Assembly: GCF_042466665.1 (NCBI RefSeq) | Contig: NZ_CP162102.1 | Location: 992,001 to 1,056,000, forward strand | DNA from: Peterkaempfera podocarpi | Lineage (GTDB): Bacteria > Actinomycetota > Actinomycetes > Streptomycetales > Streptomycetaceae | Direction of reading: 5' to 3' | Length of the DNA: 64,000 nucleotides | Part shown: piece after piece, positions 56,800 through 64,000 of the stretch | Numbering within the stretch: position 1 is the stretch's first letter | How the letters are laid out: every line of letters starts with the position of its first letter | Position numbers and translations under genes: made by a program | The notes under the pieces: model-generated | The model's database searches: none | What the model saw: only the letters and a program-made list of their open reading frames with translations | What the model was told of the DNA's origin: nothing

Positions 56800-58764
56800 A
56801 TGGACGCCTCGGACGAACTCCTTCGAAGGGCTGCACCCTCGGCTCTCTTGACCGTGGACGGAGCAATCCGCAGCCTCAACGCGGCGATGGCCAGGGCACT
56901 GGGCAGGTCAGTGGAGCAGTCCGTGGGTCGGGACTTCGGTGATCTGTTGCCCGCAAGCCAGCTGACTGCGGTCGAGAGTCTTCTGGCCCACGCCGCCACG
57001 ACGAAGACGGTCGCGATGCGGGTGCTGGAGTTCCCCGGGCCAGGTGCAGCATCTGTCGTCTGCCTTGTCGAGGCGCGAACAGCGAACGGTCCCGTAAGTG
57101 GCGAGCCGCTGGTGTGGGTGCACTCGTTGGACGCGGGAAACGACCGGGGCAGCCTGTTGATCCCGTTCCGTCTGGCGATCGAGGCCGCCAACCTCGGTCT
57201 GTGCATGTATGCGCCCCAGGAGCGCGAGCTGGAGTGGCTCGGTGGCGCACCCGCCCTGGCGGCGCTGTTCCCCGAGGCCTCCATGTCGTTGTCCGAGGTG
57301 GTTCGGCGAGTCCACCCCGATGACCACGGGGCTCTGCGGCGGCTCGTGACGTCGACCGCCGCCCGGTCCCCCTGGATCAGGTTGCGGTTCCTTACCGAGC
57401 TCGACGGCTGCCACCATCTGGTCTGCCAGGCCCGTCGGATCATTCTGGGGTTCGGCGGCCCTGAGCGGGTCCTCGGAGTGATCCGCGACGACACCAGGAG
57501 GGAAGCGCGCAGACGCAGAGCGTTGGTCGCGCTGAGTGCTGAGCGTCAGCGCGCCGACGAGATCGCGGCCTTCTCCTCCGCCATGATGACCGCAGTCACG
57601 GAGCAAGAAGTACGGCAGGTCGTCCTGACGCGGCTCGCCGCGACCTTCGGTGGTACCGGCGCCGCGCTGGCGCTCATCACACAAGGCCGCGTGCACGTCT
57701 CCTCCGATGCCGGGATCCCGAAACCGATGGCCGCCCTGCACGGCCTGCCGCTCGACGCCCCCAGCGCCCTGCCCTATGTGATCCGCACCGGCGAGCCGCA
57801 GTTCATTGCCAACCGGGAGGACTACATCCGCCGCTGGCCGCACGGGGCGATGTTGCCGTACTTCGATCAGCTCGACTCCGGCTACGCCGTCTCGATCACC
57901 TCTCTCAGCCCGGTCGGCGATCAGCCGCTCGGGGCCTGGTTGGTGACCTACGACAGCGAACACCACTCGTCCCCGGATGAGCGGGCCCTCATGGGTACTC
58001 TTGCCGACCTTGCAGGCCAGGCGGTGAAACGCGTCAGGTTGCAAGAGGCACGAGTCGAGCTGGCCACGGCGCTCCAGCAGAGCATGCTCCCCACACTGCC
58101 CGAGCACCTCCCAGGCCTGGAGGTCGCCGCCCGCTACCGACCGAGCCGCGACGGGCTCGACATCGGCGGAGACTGGTACGACGCCTTCGTCACGCCCGAC
58201 GGTGCCATCGCCCTGGAGATCGGCGACACCCAAGGGCACGACGTGGACGCCGCCGCAGCCATGGGACAGGTGCGCGCCTCGATGCGCGCGATCGCCGCCC
58301 ACGAACCGGATCCCGCAACCGTGCTGACACGCACCAACGAGCTGCTCGTCACCATGGACGCCGCACGATTCGCCAGCTGCACCATGCTGCATGTCGATCC
58401 GGACGACGGAGAGGTCACCGGCGCCAGCGCCGGCCATGTGCCGTTGCTGTACGCACGCGACGACGGCAGCCACAGCATCCGTGAGCTGCCGGGCGGCCCG
58501 GTGCTGGGAGTCCTGCCCGACGCCGACTACCACGAAGAAACCTTCACACTGGAGAAGGGCGCGGTGCTGGTCATGGTCACCGACGGCGTGGTCGAAGGGC
58601 CGGCCCTGACACTGGACGCCGGGCTGGAGCGAGCCGGAGCGCTGGCCGCCCAAGCCGTCCACGACGGGCTGAACGCCGAGGAGACCGCCGACCGCATCCT
58701 CGACGCCGCGGTCGCGGTAGACCACCTCGACGACGTGGCCGTGCTGATCATCCGACGCATATGA
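56800..58764 (+). CDS. PAS-GAF-SpoIIE phosphatase
   Basis: A 654-residue cytoplasmic PP2C-type phosphatase. ATG 56800 follows agggag; GTG 56752 is an alternative. Order: PAS-like fold (about 8-80; LLTVDGAIRSLNAAMARALG), a second PAS-like region (about 110-235), GAF domain (about 255-410), and SpoIIE domain (about 430-652) with GGDWYDAF, IGDTQGHDVDAAAAMGQVR and TDGVVEGP metal-binding motifs. Unlike the gene at 17263, it has no C-terminal ATPase. Likely dephosphorylates an anti-anti-sigma factor in response to a signal sensed by PAS/GAF. No partner lies nearby. Confidence 0.9.
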   Translation: MDASDELLRRAAPSALLTVDGAIRSLNAAMARALGRSVEQSVGRDFGDLLPASQLTAVESLLAHAATTKTVAMRVLEFPGPGAASVVCLVEARTANGPVSGEPLVWVHSLDAGNDRGSLLIPFRLAIEAANLGLCMYAPQERELEWLGGAPALAALFPEASMSLSEVVRRVHPDDHGALRRLVTSTAARSPWIRLRFLTELDGCHHLVCQARRIILGFGGPERVLGVIRDDTRREARRRRALVALSAERQRADEIAAFSSAMMTAVTEQEVRQVVLTRLAATFGGTGAALALITQGRVHVSSDAGIPKPMAALHGLPLDAPSALPYVIRTGEPQFIANREDYIRRWPHGAMLPYFDQLDSGYAVSITSLSPVGDQPLGAWLVTYDSEHHSSPDERALMGTLADLAGQAVKRVRLQEARVELATALQQSMLPTLPEHLPGLEVAARYRPSRDGLDIGGDWYDAFVTPDGAIALEIGDTQGHDVDAAAAMGQVRASMRAIAAHEPDPATVLTRTNELLVTMDAARFASCTMLHVDPDDGEVTGASAGHVPLLYARDDGSHSIRELPGGPVLGVLPDADYHEETFTLEKGAVLVMVTDGVVEGPALTLDAGLERAGALAAQAVHDGLNAEETADRILDAAVAVDHLDDVAVLIIRRI

Positions 58765-59011
58765 CGGCGCCCGCGTCCACACACGCCCTCGGCACGGACC
58801 CCACTGCAAGACCCGTCTCGCTCATTCGCTGAGCGGTGTGCTCTCGATGACTCGGCCAAGCCGGCCGCGGAGAGTGCCCTCCAGCCCCCGTCACTCAGAG
58901 CCCTGACTCGGAGGGCGCCGTATGTGGATCGCGGCGGACCTGGCAAGGCACTGACCTGGGTCGGAACGCGTCGGCGCCGCTCTTCCCGCTGAGTCCCCGC
59001 AGCGCGAGTCC
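58765..59011. other. Intergenic between convergent genes
   Basis: About 250 bases between the SpoIIE-type gene and the convergent oxidoreductase. Nothing recognised beyond GC-rich sequence. Confidence 0.4.
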
Positions 59012-59929
59012 TCACGGACGAACACGGATGATCGTCTTCCCCTTGCGTCGCTCGGTCGGATTGAGGGCGGCGACGGCATCGTCGAGGGTCGAGACGTTGT
59101 CGATGTTCGTCCGCAGTCGTCCGTCCTGCACCCGCCGGACGATCTCACTCAGTTGCGCACGATCGGACTCGACGACGAAGTCGACCGCCAGCCCATGGTC
59201 GGGCCGCGCCTCCGGCGGCCCGACGATGGACACCAGCGTTCCTCCGGACCGAACCAGGCCTGCGGACCGCCTCCCGATGTCGCCGCCGATGCCATCGATC
59301 ACCAGGTCGACGCTGCCGACCTCTTCCAGGGCGTCGTTCTCGAGGTCGACGAACTCATTCGCGCCGAAGTCGAGCACCGTCTGACGGTCGGCAGCGCGTC
59401 CGGTGCCGATGATGTACGCACCGAACTCACGTGCAAGCTGCGACACCATCGACCCGACTGCGCCGGCCGCACCGTGCACGAGCACGCTCTGCCCCGCCTG
59501 AAGGCGGCCGTGCTCGAACAGTCCCTGCCACGCGGTCAGGCCCGAGATCGGCAGGCTCGCGCCCACCGTGAAGTCGACATCGCCCGGCAGCGGCGCAAGG
59601 TTGCGCGCCTCGACGGCCGCGTATTCGGCGAGGGTGCCGTCGCGGTACCAGTCCGTGATGCCGAACACCCGCTGCCCCACCGACAGTCCCGTCGTGCCGT
59701 AGCCGAGGGCGGTGACCACTCCAGCCAGCTCGTGCCCGGGGATCGACGGTGTTCGGTCACCGTCGAGGCGATCGGTCCAGGTGGAGGGCCATGCCAGCTC
59801 GGTCGGGACGAATCCCGACGCATGAATCCGAACGACGACATCGTTGATCGCCGCCTGCGGCTCGGGTCGCTCCACCAGGGTCATCCCGGCCGTTCCCGCG
59901 GCCTGGTCCGTCACCACGATCGCTCTCAT
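59012..59929 (-). CDS. NADPH:quinone-type oxidoreductase (zinc-independent MDR)
   Basis: A 305-residue medium-chain dehydrogenase/reductase without zinc ligands. Start ATG 59929 is set by gaggagg 8 bases upstream, which itself lies inside the longer frame. Markers: PSIPGHELAGVVTALG, GQRVFG, and the nucleotide-binding VLVHGAAGAVGSMVSQLARE (about 140-160). GTGRAADRQTVLDFGANEFVD fits NADPH preference (Arg after the second strand). It reduces quinones or alpha,beta-unsaturated carbonyls. Next to it is a decayed MocR regulator. Confidence 0.9.
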   Translation of the reverse strand: MRAIVVTDQAAGTAGMTLVERPEPQAAINDVVVRIHASGFVPTELAWPSTWTDRLDGDRTPSIPGHELAGVVTALGYGTTGLSVGQRVFGITDWYRDGTLAEYAAVEARNLAPLPGDVDFTVGASLPISGLTAWQGLFEHGRLQAGQSVLVHGAAGAVGSMVSQLAREFGAYIIGTGRAADRQTVLDFGANEFVDLENDALEEVGSVDLVIDGIGGDIGRRSAGLVRSGGTLVSIVGPPEARPDHGLAVDFVVESDRAQLSEIVRRVQDGRLRTNIDNVSTLDDAVAALNPTERRKGKTIIRVRP

Positions 59930-60079
59930 CGGAATTGCCTCCTCGGCCATGTGTCTCGTTGGTGGAAGTGCTGCGGGGATGGAGGGCCTGTTCGACATCA
60001 CCTCGGCGGGGCCGACAGGACGCGGCCGGCCGATCCGGACAGCGCCGGCCGGCCTGCTATTCGCTCGTGGTCATGTCTC

Positions 60080-60400
60080 CGACCCTAGGAGCGGAGCAGC
60101 CCAGGAGGATGGTCCATTTCCATGGCGGAATCTTGGGCCACTCCGGGTTGGACCTGCATGCCGAGCCGACCGGGCCGGGCCTGCGCAAAGGGGCTGACGA
60201 AGGCGCTGCTGGAAGCGGTCCACTCCGGGCGGCCGGCGCCCGGCACCCGGCACCCGACTGGCCTTCTCCCGCACGCTCGGCGCCGACCTGGGCATCACAC
60301 GCAACACGGTCGCCGACGCGTACACCGACCTGGTGGCCGAGGGCCGGCTCACCGCACGCCAGGGCTCGGCACCCGGGTGGCAGAGCGCACTTCGCCCGGG
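60080..60400 (+). pseudogene. MocR/GntR regulator N-terminal fragment
   Basis: One frame reads GLDLHAEPTGPGLRKG..LTKALLEAVHSGRPAPGTR, then after a shift RLAFSRTLGADLGITRNTVA and DAYTDLVAEGRLTARQGS, the complete GntR winged helix of MocR regulators. The PLP-binding aminotransferase domain is missing and frames break on both sides. It is divergent from the oxidoreductase gene. Confidence 0.7.
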
Positions 60401-60599
60401 CCAGGAACCGCACCCACCGCGTCCCGCTCCCGCCCGGAGGAGCGAAGCGACGACGGGTGCTTGAAGCCGTGGAGTAAATTCTACTCACCCTGATCCCTCG
60501 CTGCGTTGCCCAGCAGCCGCAGGCCTGCCGGCTCCAGCGACCGGCATGCCGACCAGTGGATCCACGGCCACCGCGTGATGCCCGATCACGCCGGAAGCA
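60401..60599. other. Degraded sequence between two pseudogenes
   Basis: No gene seen; part of the eroded stretch between the oxidoreductase and the ABC exporter operon. Confidence 0.4.
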
Positions 60600-60955
60600 G
60601 GAGTCCCCCGCAGGGAAAGGCCGCAGGTCAGCGACACCAACCCGAGTTCTCACGCGGGACACCACACCACCTGGCCGTGCCCGCCGAACTGCGCCAGGGG
60701 TACTGGACGTCCATCCCGTTGTCTTCGACGGGGAGGGCAACCGTGATTGCGCGGTGGAGACCGGCAGGCAAGGGTCTATGAGGCTGCATGGTTCGGCGGG
60801 ACCGGGTCTCTCCAGGGGGAGCAGGTCCGCTGCCTGACCGCGCAGGCGCAGGCGCTGTGCCACACGGGGTACGCGCTCGATGACGAGGGCTGTCAGGACA
60901 TGGCGGCCCTGCACCGGCGGTTCGGCGTGGAACTGCTATCCGAACAGCGACTTCC
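60600..60955 (+). pseudogene. Nucleotidyltransferase-like (aminoglycoside-type) remnant
   Basis: One frame gives AELRQGVLDVHPVVFDGEGN and another WFGGTGSLQGEQVRCLTAQA, then QALCHTGYALDDEGCQDMAA and LHRRFGVEL. This follows the C-terminal part of actinomycete nucleotidyltransferases (VDLHPVxFDxxGN ... GxxVRCLxAEAQVxxHxGYxxxDxD). The N-terminal catalytic region and continuous frame are missing, so it is dead. Confidence 0.6.
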
Positions 60956-61115
60956 GGTGCAGTGGGCAAACCCAACTACGTCTTCCTTGGCACCGTCACC
61001 GCAGCCGCACTTCCCCATCGACCAGGAGCACTCGCCGACCGTACTCGCGTCCTGACCGAGGTGTCCCCTGGCCCGGGCGCCCTGCCCGTGAGCACCGGAT
61101 TGAGCCGGCCCAGGC
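60956..61115. other. Intergenic, no gene seen
   Basis: Short stretch between the nucleotidyltransferase remnant and the convergent end of the ABC exporter operon. Confidence 0.35.
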
Positions 61116-61760
61116 TCATGACTCTCCGCCCGTGTCCCGGGGGCCACGCGCGGCGATGACGGCGGTGCCCGCGGCGAAGGCGAGGATGGCGCAGAGCCAC
61201 GCGCCTGTGTCGTGCGGGGGCCGAGCAGCCCAGGTCCAAGGGGTCTGCCAGTTCTGCATGAGGGCGATCTCGCTGAGCGTTGTGCAGGCGAGCGGGCCTG
61301 CCCAGGCGAGCGCACCCCCGAGCACTGCGGCGGCGATCAGGCCGGTGCCCGCCAGGCCGGTTACGTCCCTCACCAGAGCGAGGCCGCCGCCCGGTAGCCG
61401 CTCCGCCACCGCGCCGACCGCCAGCGCTCCGACCGCGGCTGCCGTCAGCAGCAGGGCCGTACCCAGCCGCAGCACCGGCAGCAGGCCGCCCGCCGCGCGC
61501 TCGCTCTCGCCGAACGGGCTGCGGACCGCGACGGCCACGACGGAGGCGGCCGCACATTCGATCAGCAGCAGCATCTGCTGGGCGGCGGCGGCGTCGCCCC
61601 GGAGCCAGTGCAGGTGCAGGGCGATGCGCAGCAGCACCGCGCAGCCGGCCAGCAGGCCGATCGCGCCGGGGATCTGGCGGCTGATCAGGTGGAGCCGGAC
61701 CAGCCGGGGCCCGGCCTGCCGCAACCAGGGCAGGTCCGCCGCCACGATCGTGCCGGTCAA
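61116..61760 (-). CDS. ABC-exporter-associated membrane protein
   Basis: A 214-residue protein with about six hydrophobic segments. TTG 61760 is chosen because it overlaps the stop of the upstream gene (TTGA) and ggaggag precedes it; a later GTG would lack coupling. Segments include IGLLAGCAVLLRIALHLHWL, GTALLLTAAAVGALAVGAVA and AILAFAAGTAVIAA. No specific family is recognised; as third gene of the operon it is probably an additional membrane subunit of the exporter. Confidence 0.75.
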   Translation of the reverse strand: MTGTIVAADLPWLRQAGPRLVRLHLISRQIPGAIGLLAGCAVLLRIALHLHWLRGDAAAAQQMLLLIECAAASVVAVAVRSPFGESERAAGGLLPVLRLGTALLLTAAAVGALAVGAVAERLPGGGLALVRDVTGLAGTGLIAAAVLGGALAWAGPLACTTLSEIALMQNWQTPWTWAARPPHDTGAWLCAILAFAAGTAVIAARGPRDTGGES

Positions 61761-63352
61761 GGCAGCTCCTCCAGCGTGATGTGACCGGAGCGGAGTTCGG
61801 TCAGGTGAGCGGTCAGCCAGGTGTGCCGTTCGGCCGGGGGCAGCGCAGCGAACCGCTCCCCCGCCGCGTAGGCCGGGGTTCCGGGCGGCGGCAGGACGAT
61901 CTGGCTCCCGTCGACCTGGGCGAAGAACGACGTGCTGTCCAGCGATACCCCTGCGGCCCTCAACACGCCCTCCAGGACCGCCTGCTGCGCCTGGCCGTTG
62001 TGGCCGACGAGACGGTCGAGGACCGTTCCGGCCACCGTCGGCAGCACCTGTGCGGTCACGTGCGGGACGCTGGTCCACATCTGCTGGGAGGTGCAGCACT
62101 GTCCGGGCGGCACCTTCCCGGCCGGTATCGGTCCGACCCACATCGCGCCGTCGTAGCCGATGTTCAGGGCCAGATGCAGCACGGGCGGTGCACCGGTCAT
62201 CGTCGCCTCGGCGAGCGGCGACCGCCCATCGGTCAGGGCGACCTGATCCAGGCGTACGGGCGCGCCCGGCAGTCCGGCCACCTCGCGCAGCAGCGGGTCC
62301 AGGGCCGTGGTCAGAGTGGGCAGGTAGGCCCGGTAGACGGGGTGGAGGCACACCTGGATCGTCATGCCGCCGCACACTGGCACGTAGCTGAGGGGCCGGT
62401 CGTCGGCCGCATCGTGCAGGGCGGAGACGACCACGCCGTTCGCCTCCACCCGGGCGCTCCCGATCAGCGCGACGGCGGTCCCGCACGAGGCGAGCCCCAT
62501 CGCGACGACTCCCGCCGCCAGCGAGCGCAGGCCGGGCCGGCCGCAGACCGCCTGCACGCCGAGCACGCCGACCGCCGCGACGGCCAGTCCGCTGAGGAAG
62601 ACCAGTTGGGTGAGGGAGAGGTCGGGCAGGTAGGGGTAGAAGACGCCCGCGTCCGCCTTGGGCGGGGCCAGCGAGTAGGCAGGCGAGGCGACCGGGGAGA
62701 GCAGGACGTACCGGCCGCCGCTGCGCAGCGTCTGCCGCAGGGCGAGGGCGGTGACGACGGCCACCAGGGGTGCGGTGAACCGGCTGGGGACCAGCACCCC
62801 GAGCGCGAAGCCCAGGGAGCTGCAGGCCACCAGCGCGACGGCGCCCACCACGACCGGCCACCACGGCGGGCTGCCGGCCGCCCCCTTCCAGGCGATGGCC
62901 CCGTACAGGAAGCCCACGCAGGCCAGATACGCCCCAAGCGCCCACCCGGTGGTCGCGCCCCAGGTCGCCAGGCGACCGGCCCAGCGCGGCAGCGGGGTGA
63001 TGTCCACCTGCTCAACGACGCCGCGACGGCGGTCGCGTCCACCGACCCAGGCCGCCGCACCCACCGCGAAGGGTGCGAAGTCGTCGACGGCCGCGCCCTG
63101 CCGCAGGATCAGCGTGCGGGAACTCCACAGAGGCGAGAGCGCCATGCTGCTTCGGTAGGTGTCCAGCCAGAACGCCAGCAGAGCCAGCGGCACCATCCAC
63201 ATCATCGCGTTGCGGCGCAGTTCCAGTCGCAGCAGGCGGCCGGCGGCCGGCGTGAGCACATCCGGGATTCCGGGACGCAGCGACCGCCTGCCGCCGCCCG
63301 CCGGCTCCGGGGCAAGGGCCGGGACGGGAACCGGACCGGAGGTCGCGCTCAT
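61757..63352 (-). CDS. ABC exporter membrane subunit with large extracytoplasmic C-terminal part
   Basis: A 531-residue protein. The N-terminal half (about 45-305) has about six hydrophobic segments (MWMVPLALLAFWLD, VGAVALVACSSLGFALGVLV and others) like ABC-2-type permeases. The C-terminal half (about 306-531) is soluble, with Cys-rich pieces (PVCGGMTIQVCLHPVYRAYL and PGQCCTSQQMW), and should lie outside if the permease has an even number of segments. ATG 63352 overlaps the ATPase stop region (ATGA). It is the channel of the exporter; the extra domain is unrecognised. Confidence 0.8.
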   Translation of the reverse strand: MSATSGPVPVPALAPEPAGGGRRSLRPGIPDVLTPAAGRLLRLELRRNAMMWMVPLALLAFWLDTYRSSMALSPLWSSRTLILRQGAAVDDFAPFAVGAAAWVGGRDRRRGVVEQVDITPLPRWAGRLATWGATTGWALGAYLACVGFLYGAIAWKGAAGSPPWWPVVVGAVALVACSSLGFALGVLVPSRFTAPLVAVVTALALRQTLRSGGRYVLLSPVASPAYSLAPPKADAGVFYPYLPDLSLTQLVFLSGLAVAAVGVLGVQAVCGRPGLRSLAAGVVAMGLASCGTAVALIGSARVEANGVVVSALHDAADDRPLSYVPVCGGMTIQVCLHPVYRAYLPTLTTALDPLLREVAGLPGAPVRLDQVALTDGRSPLAEATMTGAPPVLHLALNIGYDGAMWVGPIPAGKVPPGQCCTSQQMWTSVPHVTAQVLPTVAGTVLDRLVGHNGQAQQAVLEGVLRAAGVSLDSTSFFAQVDGSQIVLPPPGTPAYAAGERFAALPPAERHTWLTAHLTELRSGHITLEELP

Positions 63353-64000
63353 GCCCGCGCCTCCGCGAGGACCGCGCTGTAGCCGCGCTCGAGCGGTGCG
63401 TCGCCCGTACCGTGGCTGTTGCCGCGTGCGACGAGTTCGTCGGGGGTGCCGTGGAAGGCGATCCTGCCCTGGTGCATCAGGGCGACCTCGACGCAGGCGG
63501 CGCCCACGTCCTCCACCAGGTGGGTGCTGACAACGACCGTCGCTCCCTGCCCCAACTCCCGTAGCAGGGAGCGGAACTCGACGCGCTGCTCGGGGTCGAG
63601 GCCGGCCGTCGGCTCGTCGAAGAGCAGGAGTTCCGGGTCGTTGACGATCGCCTGGGCGATGCCGACCCGGCGCAGCATCCCGCCGGACAGCGTCCGCAGC
63701 TTGGCCTTCGCCTTGTCGCCGAGGCCGACCCGTTCCACCGCGGCGGCCACCGCCTTCGGCACCTGGCGCGGCGGCATCTCCTTGAGCAGCGCGAAGTACT
63801 CGACGAAGTCGACGACGGTGAACCCCGGGTAGTAGCCGAGGTTCTGCGGCAGATAGCCCAGCCGGCGCCTGATCTCCCGGCGCGGTCGGTGCTCGGACGG
63901 GTCGCGCTCCAGCAGCCGCATACTGCCGGAGCTCGGCGGGACGACCGTGGCCAGCATCCGCAACAGTGACGTCTTGCCCGCCCCGTTGGGGCCGAGCAGT
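63349..64000 (-). CDS. ABC exporter ATPase (5' end outside the window)
   Basis: A partial ATPase: the right window edge cuts it just before Walker A, of which LLGPNGAGKTSLLRMLATVV is visible. Then LGYLPQNLGYYPGFTVVDFV (Q-loop), LSGGMLRRVGIAQAI (signature), LLLFDEPTAGLDP (Walker B) and VSTHLVEDV. The LPQ and STHL variants are typical of ABC-2 exporter ATPases (CcmA-like). It energises the permease encoded next, with overlapping codons. Its start is beyond 64000. Confidence 0.93.
   Translation of the reverse strand, partial: LLGPNGAGKTSLLRMLATVVPPSSGSMRLLERDPSEHRPRREIRRRLGYLPQNLGYYPGFTVVDFVEYFALLKEMPPRQVPKAVAAAVERVGLGDKAKAKLRTLSGGMLRRVGIAQAIVNDPELLLFDEPTAGLDPEQRVEFRSLLRELGQGATVVVSTHLVEDVGAACVEVALMHQGRIAFHGTPDELVARGNSHGTGDAPLERGYSAVLAEARA

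Noticed and set aside
6480..61116. Prophage or integrative element
   Set aside because: No integrase, phage structural gene, tRNA attachment site or replication gene was found; only isolated transposase remnants.

Overview
This 64-kb window is high-GC actinomycete DNA, most likely from Streptomyces or a close relative (Streptomycetaceae). The grounds are strong G/C bias at third codon positions, frequent GTG/TTG starts, GGAGG ribosome sites, intrinsic terminators that are GC-rich hairpins without T-tracts, and family content: DUF6153, SpoIIE-type phosphatases fused to ATPase, XRE-pyridoxamine-oxidase fusions, CsxA-like glucosaminidase, HxlR and ROK regulators. The mix of accessory genes, small regulator/enzyme pairs and many decayed transposases suggests a chromosome arm rather than the conserved core. 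No rRNA, tRNA, CRISPR array or complete insertion sequence was seen.

Layout. 0-1.6 kb: DUF6153 protein and a Met-rich, probably copper-related lipoprotein. 2.0-13.5 kb: a secreted LamG protein, a very large secreted RHS protein whose C-terminal 'tip' carries an HExxH metallopeptidase signature, and an overlapping small lipoprotein that is the candidate immunity protein. 14.5-16.7 kb: divergent LysR/MFS pair. 17.3-19.5 kb: GAF-SpoIIE-ATPase regulator. 20.3-26.7 kb: stress/dormancy-flavoured group (SHOCT protein, two paralogous XRE-PNPOx flavin-type proteins, a cNMP-binding protein, a CBS-BON protein, a GH65 glycoside phosphorylase) with a 17-bp x 5 tandem repeat. 27.1-29.4 kb: nadB intact but flanked by a truncated panC and a truncated nadC. 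29.5-30.7 kb: HxlR regulator with two palindromic operators, then a graveyard of gene fragments. 30.8-35.9 kb: ferric-type ABC importer operon (binding protein, fused permease, ATPase with a frameshift before its TOBE domain), an Ftr1-like membrane protein and a small membrane protein. 35.9-36.5 kb: ChrB-like protein. 37.2-38.3 kb: secreted metallophosphoesterase.

39.1-51.7 kb is the most coherent functional block: ROK sugar kinase, Opp/Dpp-type ABC importer (lipoprotein, permease, permease-ATPase fusion, ATPase), secreted exo-beta-D-glucosaminidase, secreted GH20 hexosaminidase, two strong terminator hairpins, and a ROK repressor. It reads as a chitosan/chitooligosaccharide utilisation locus: polymer ends are trimmed outside, oligomers imported, amino sugars phosphorylated, and the system repressed by the ROK regulator through a palindrome overlapping the promoter of the first gene.

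52.0-64.0 kb: alpha/beta hydrolase-MarR pair enclosed by imperfect inverted repeats, aldo/keto reductase-HxlR pair with adjacent palindromes, a second alpha/beta hydrolase, a PAS-GAF-SpoIIE phosphatase, a zinc-independent NADPH:quinone-type oxidoreductase, fragments of a MocR regulator and a nucleotidyltransferase, and an ABC exporter operon whose ATPase runs off the window end. Fragments of IS1380, ISAs1, IS256, IS630 and rve-type transposases and IS-end-like repeats lie between the blocks. All family assignments come from reading protein motifs by eye; no database search was run.
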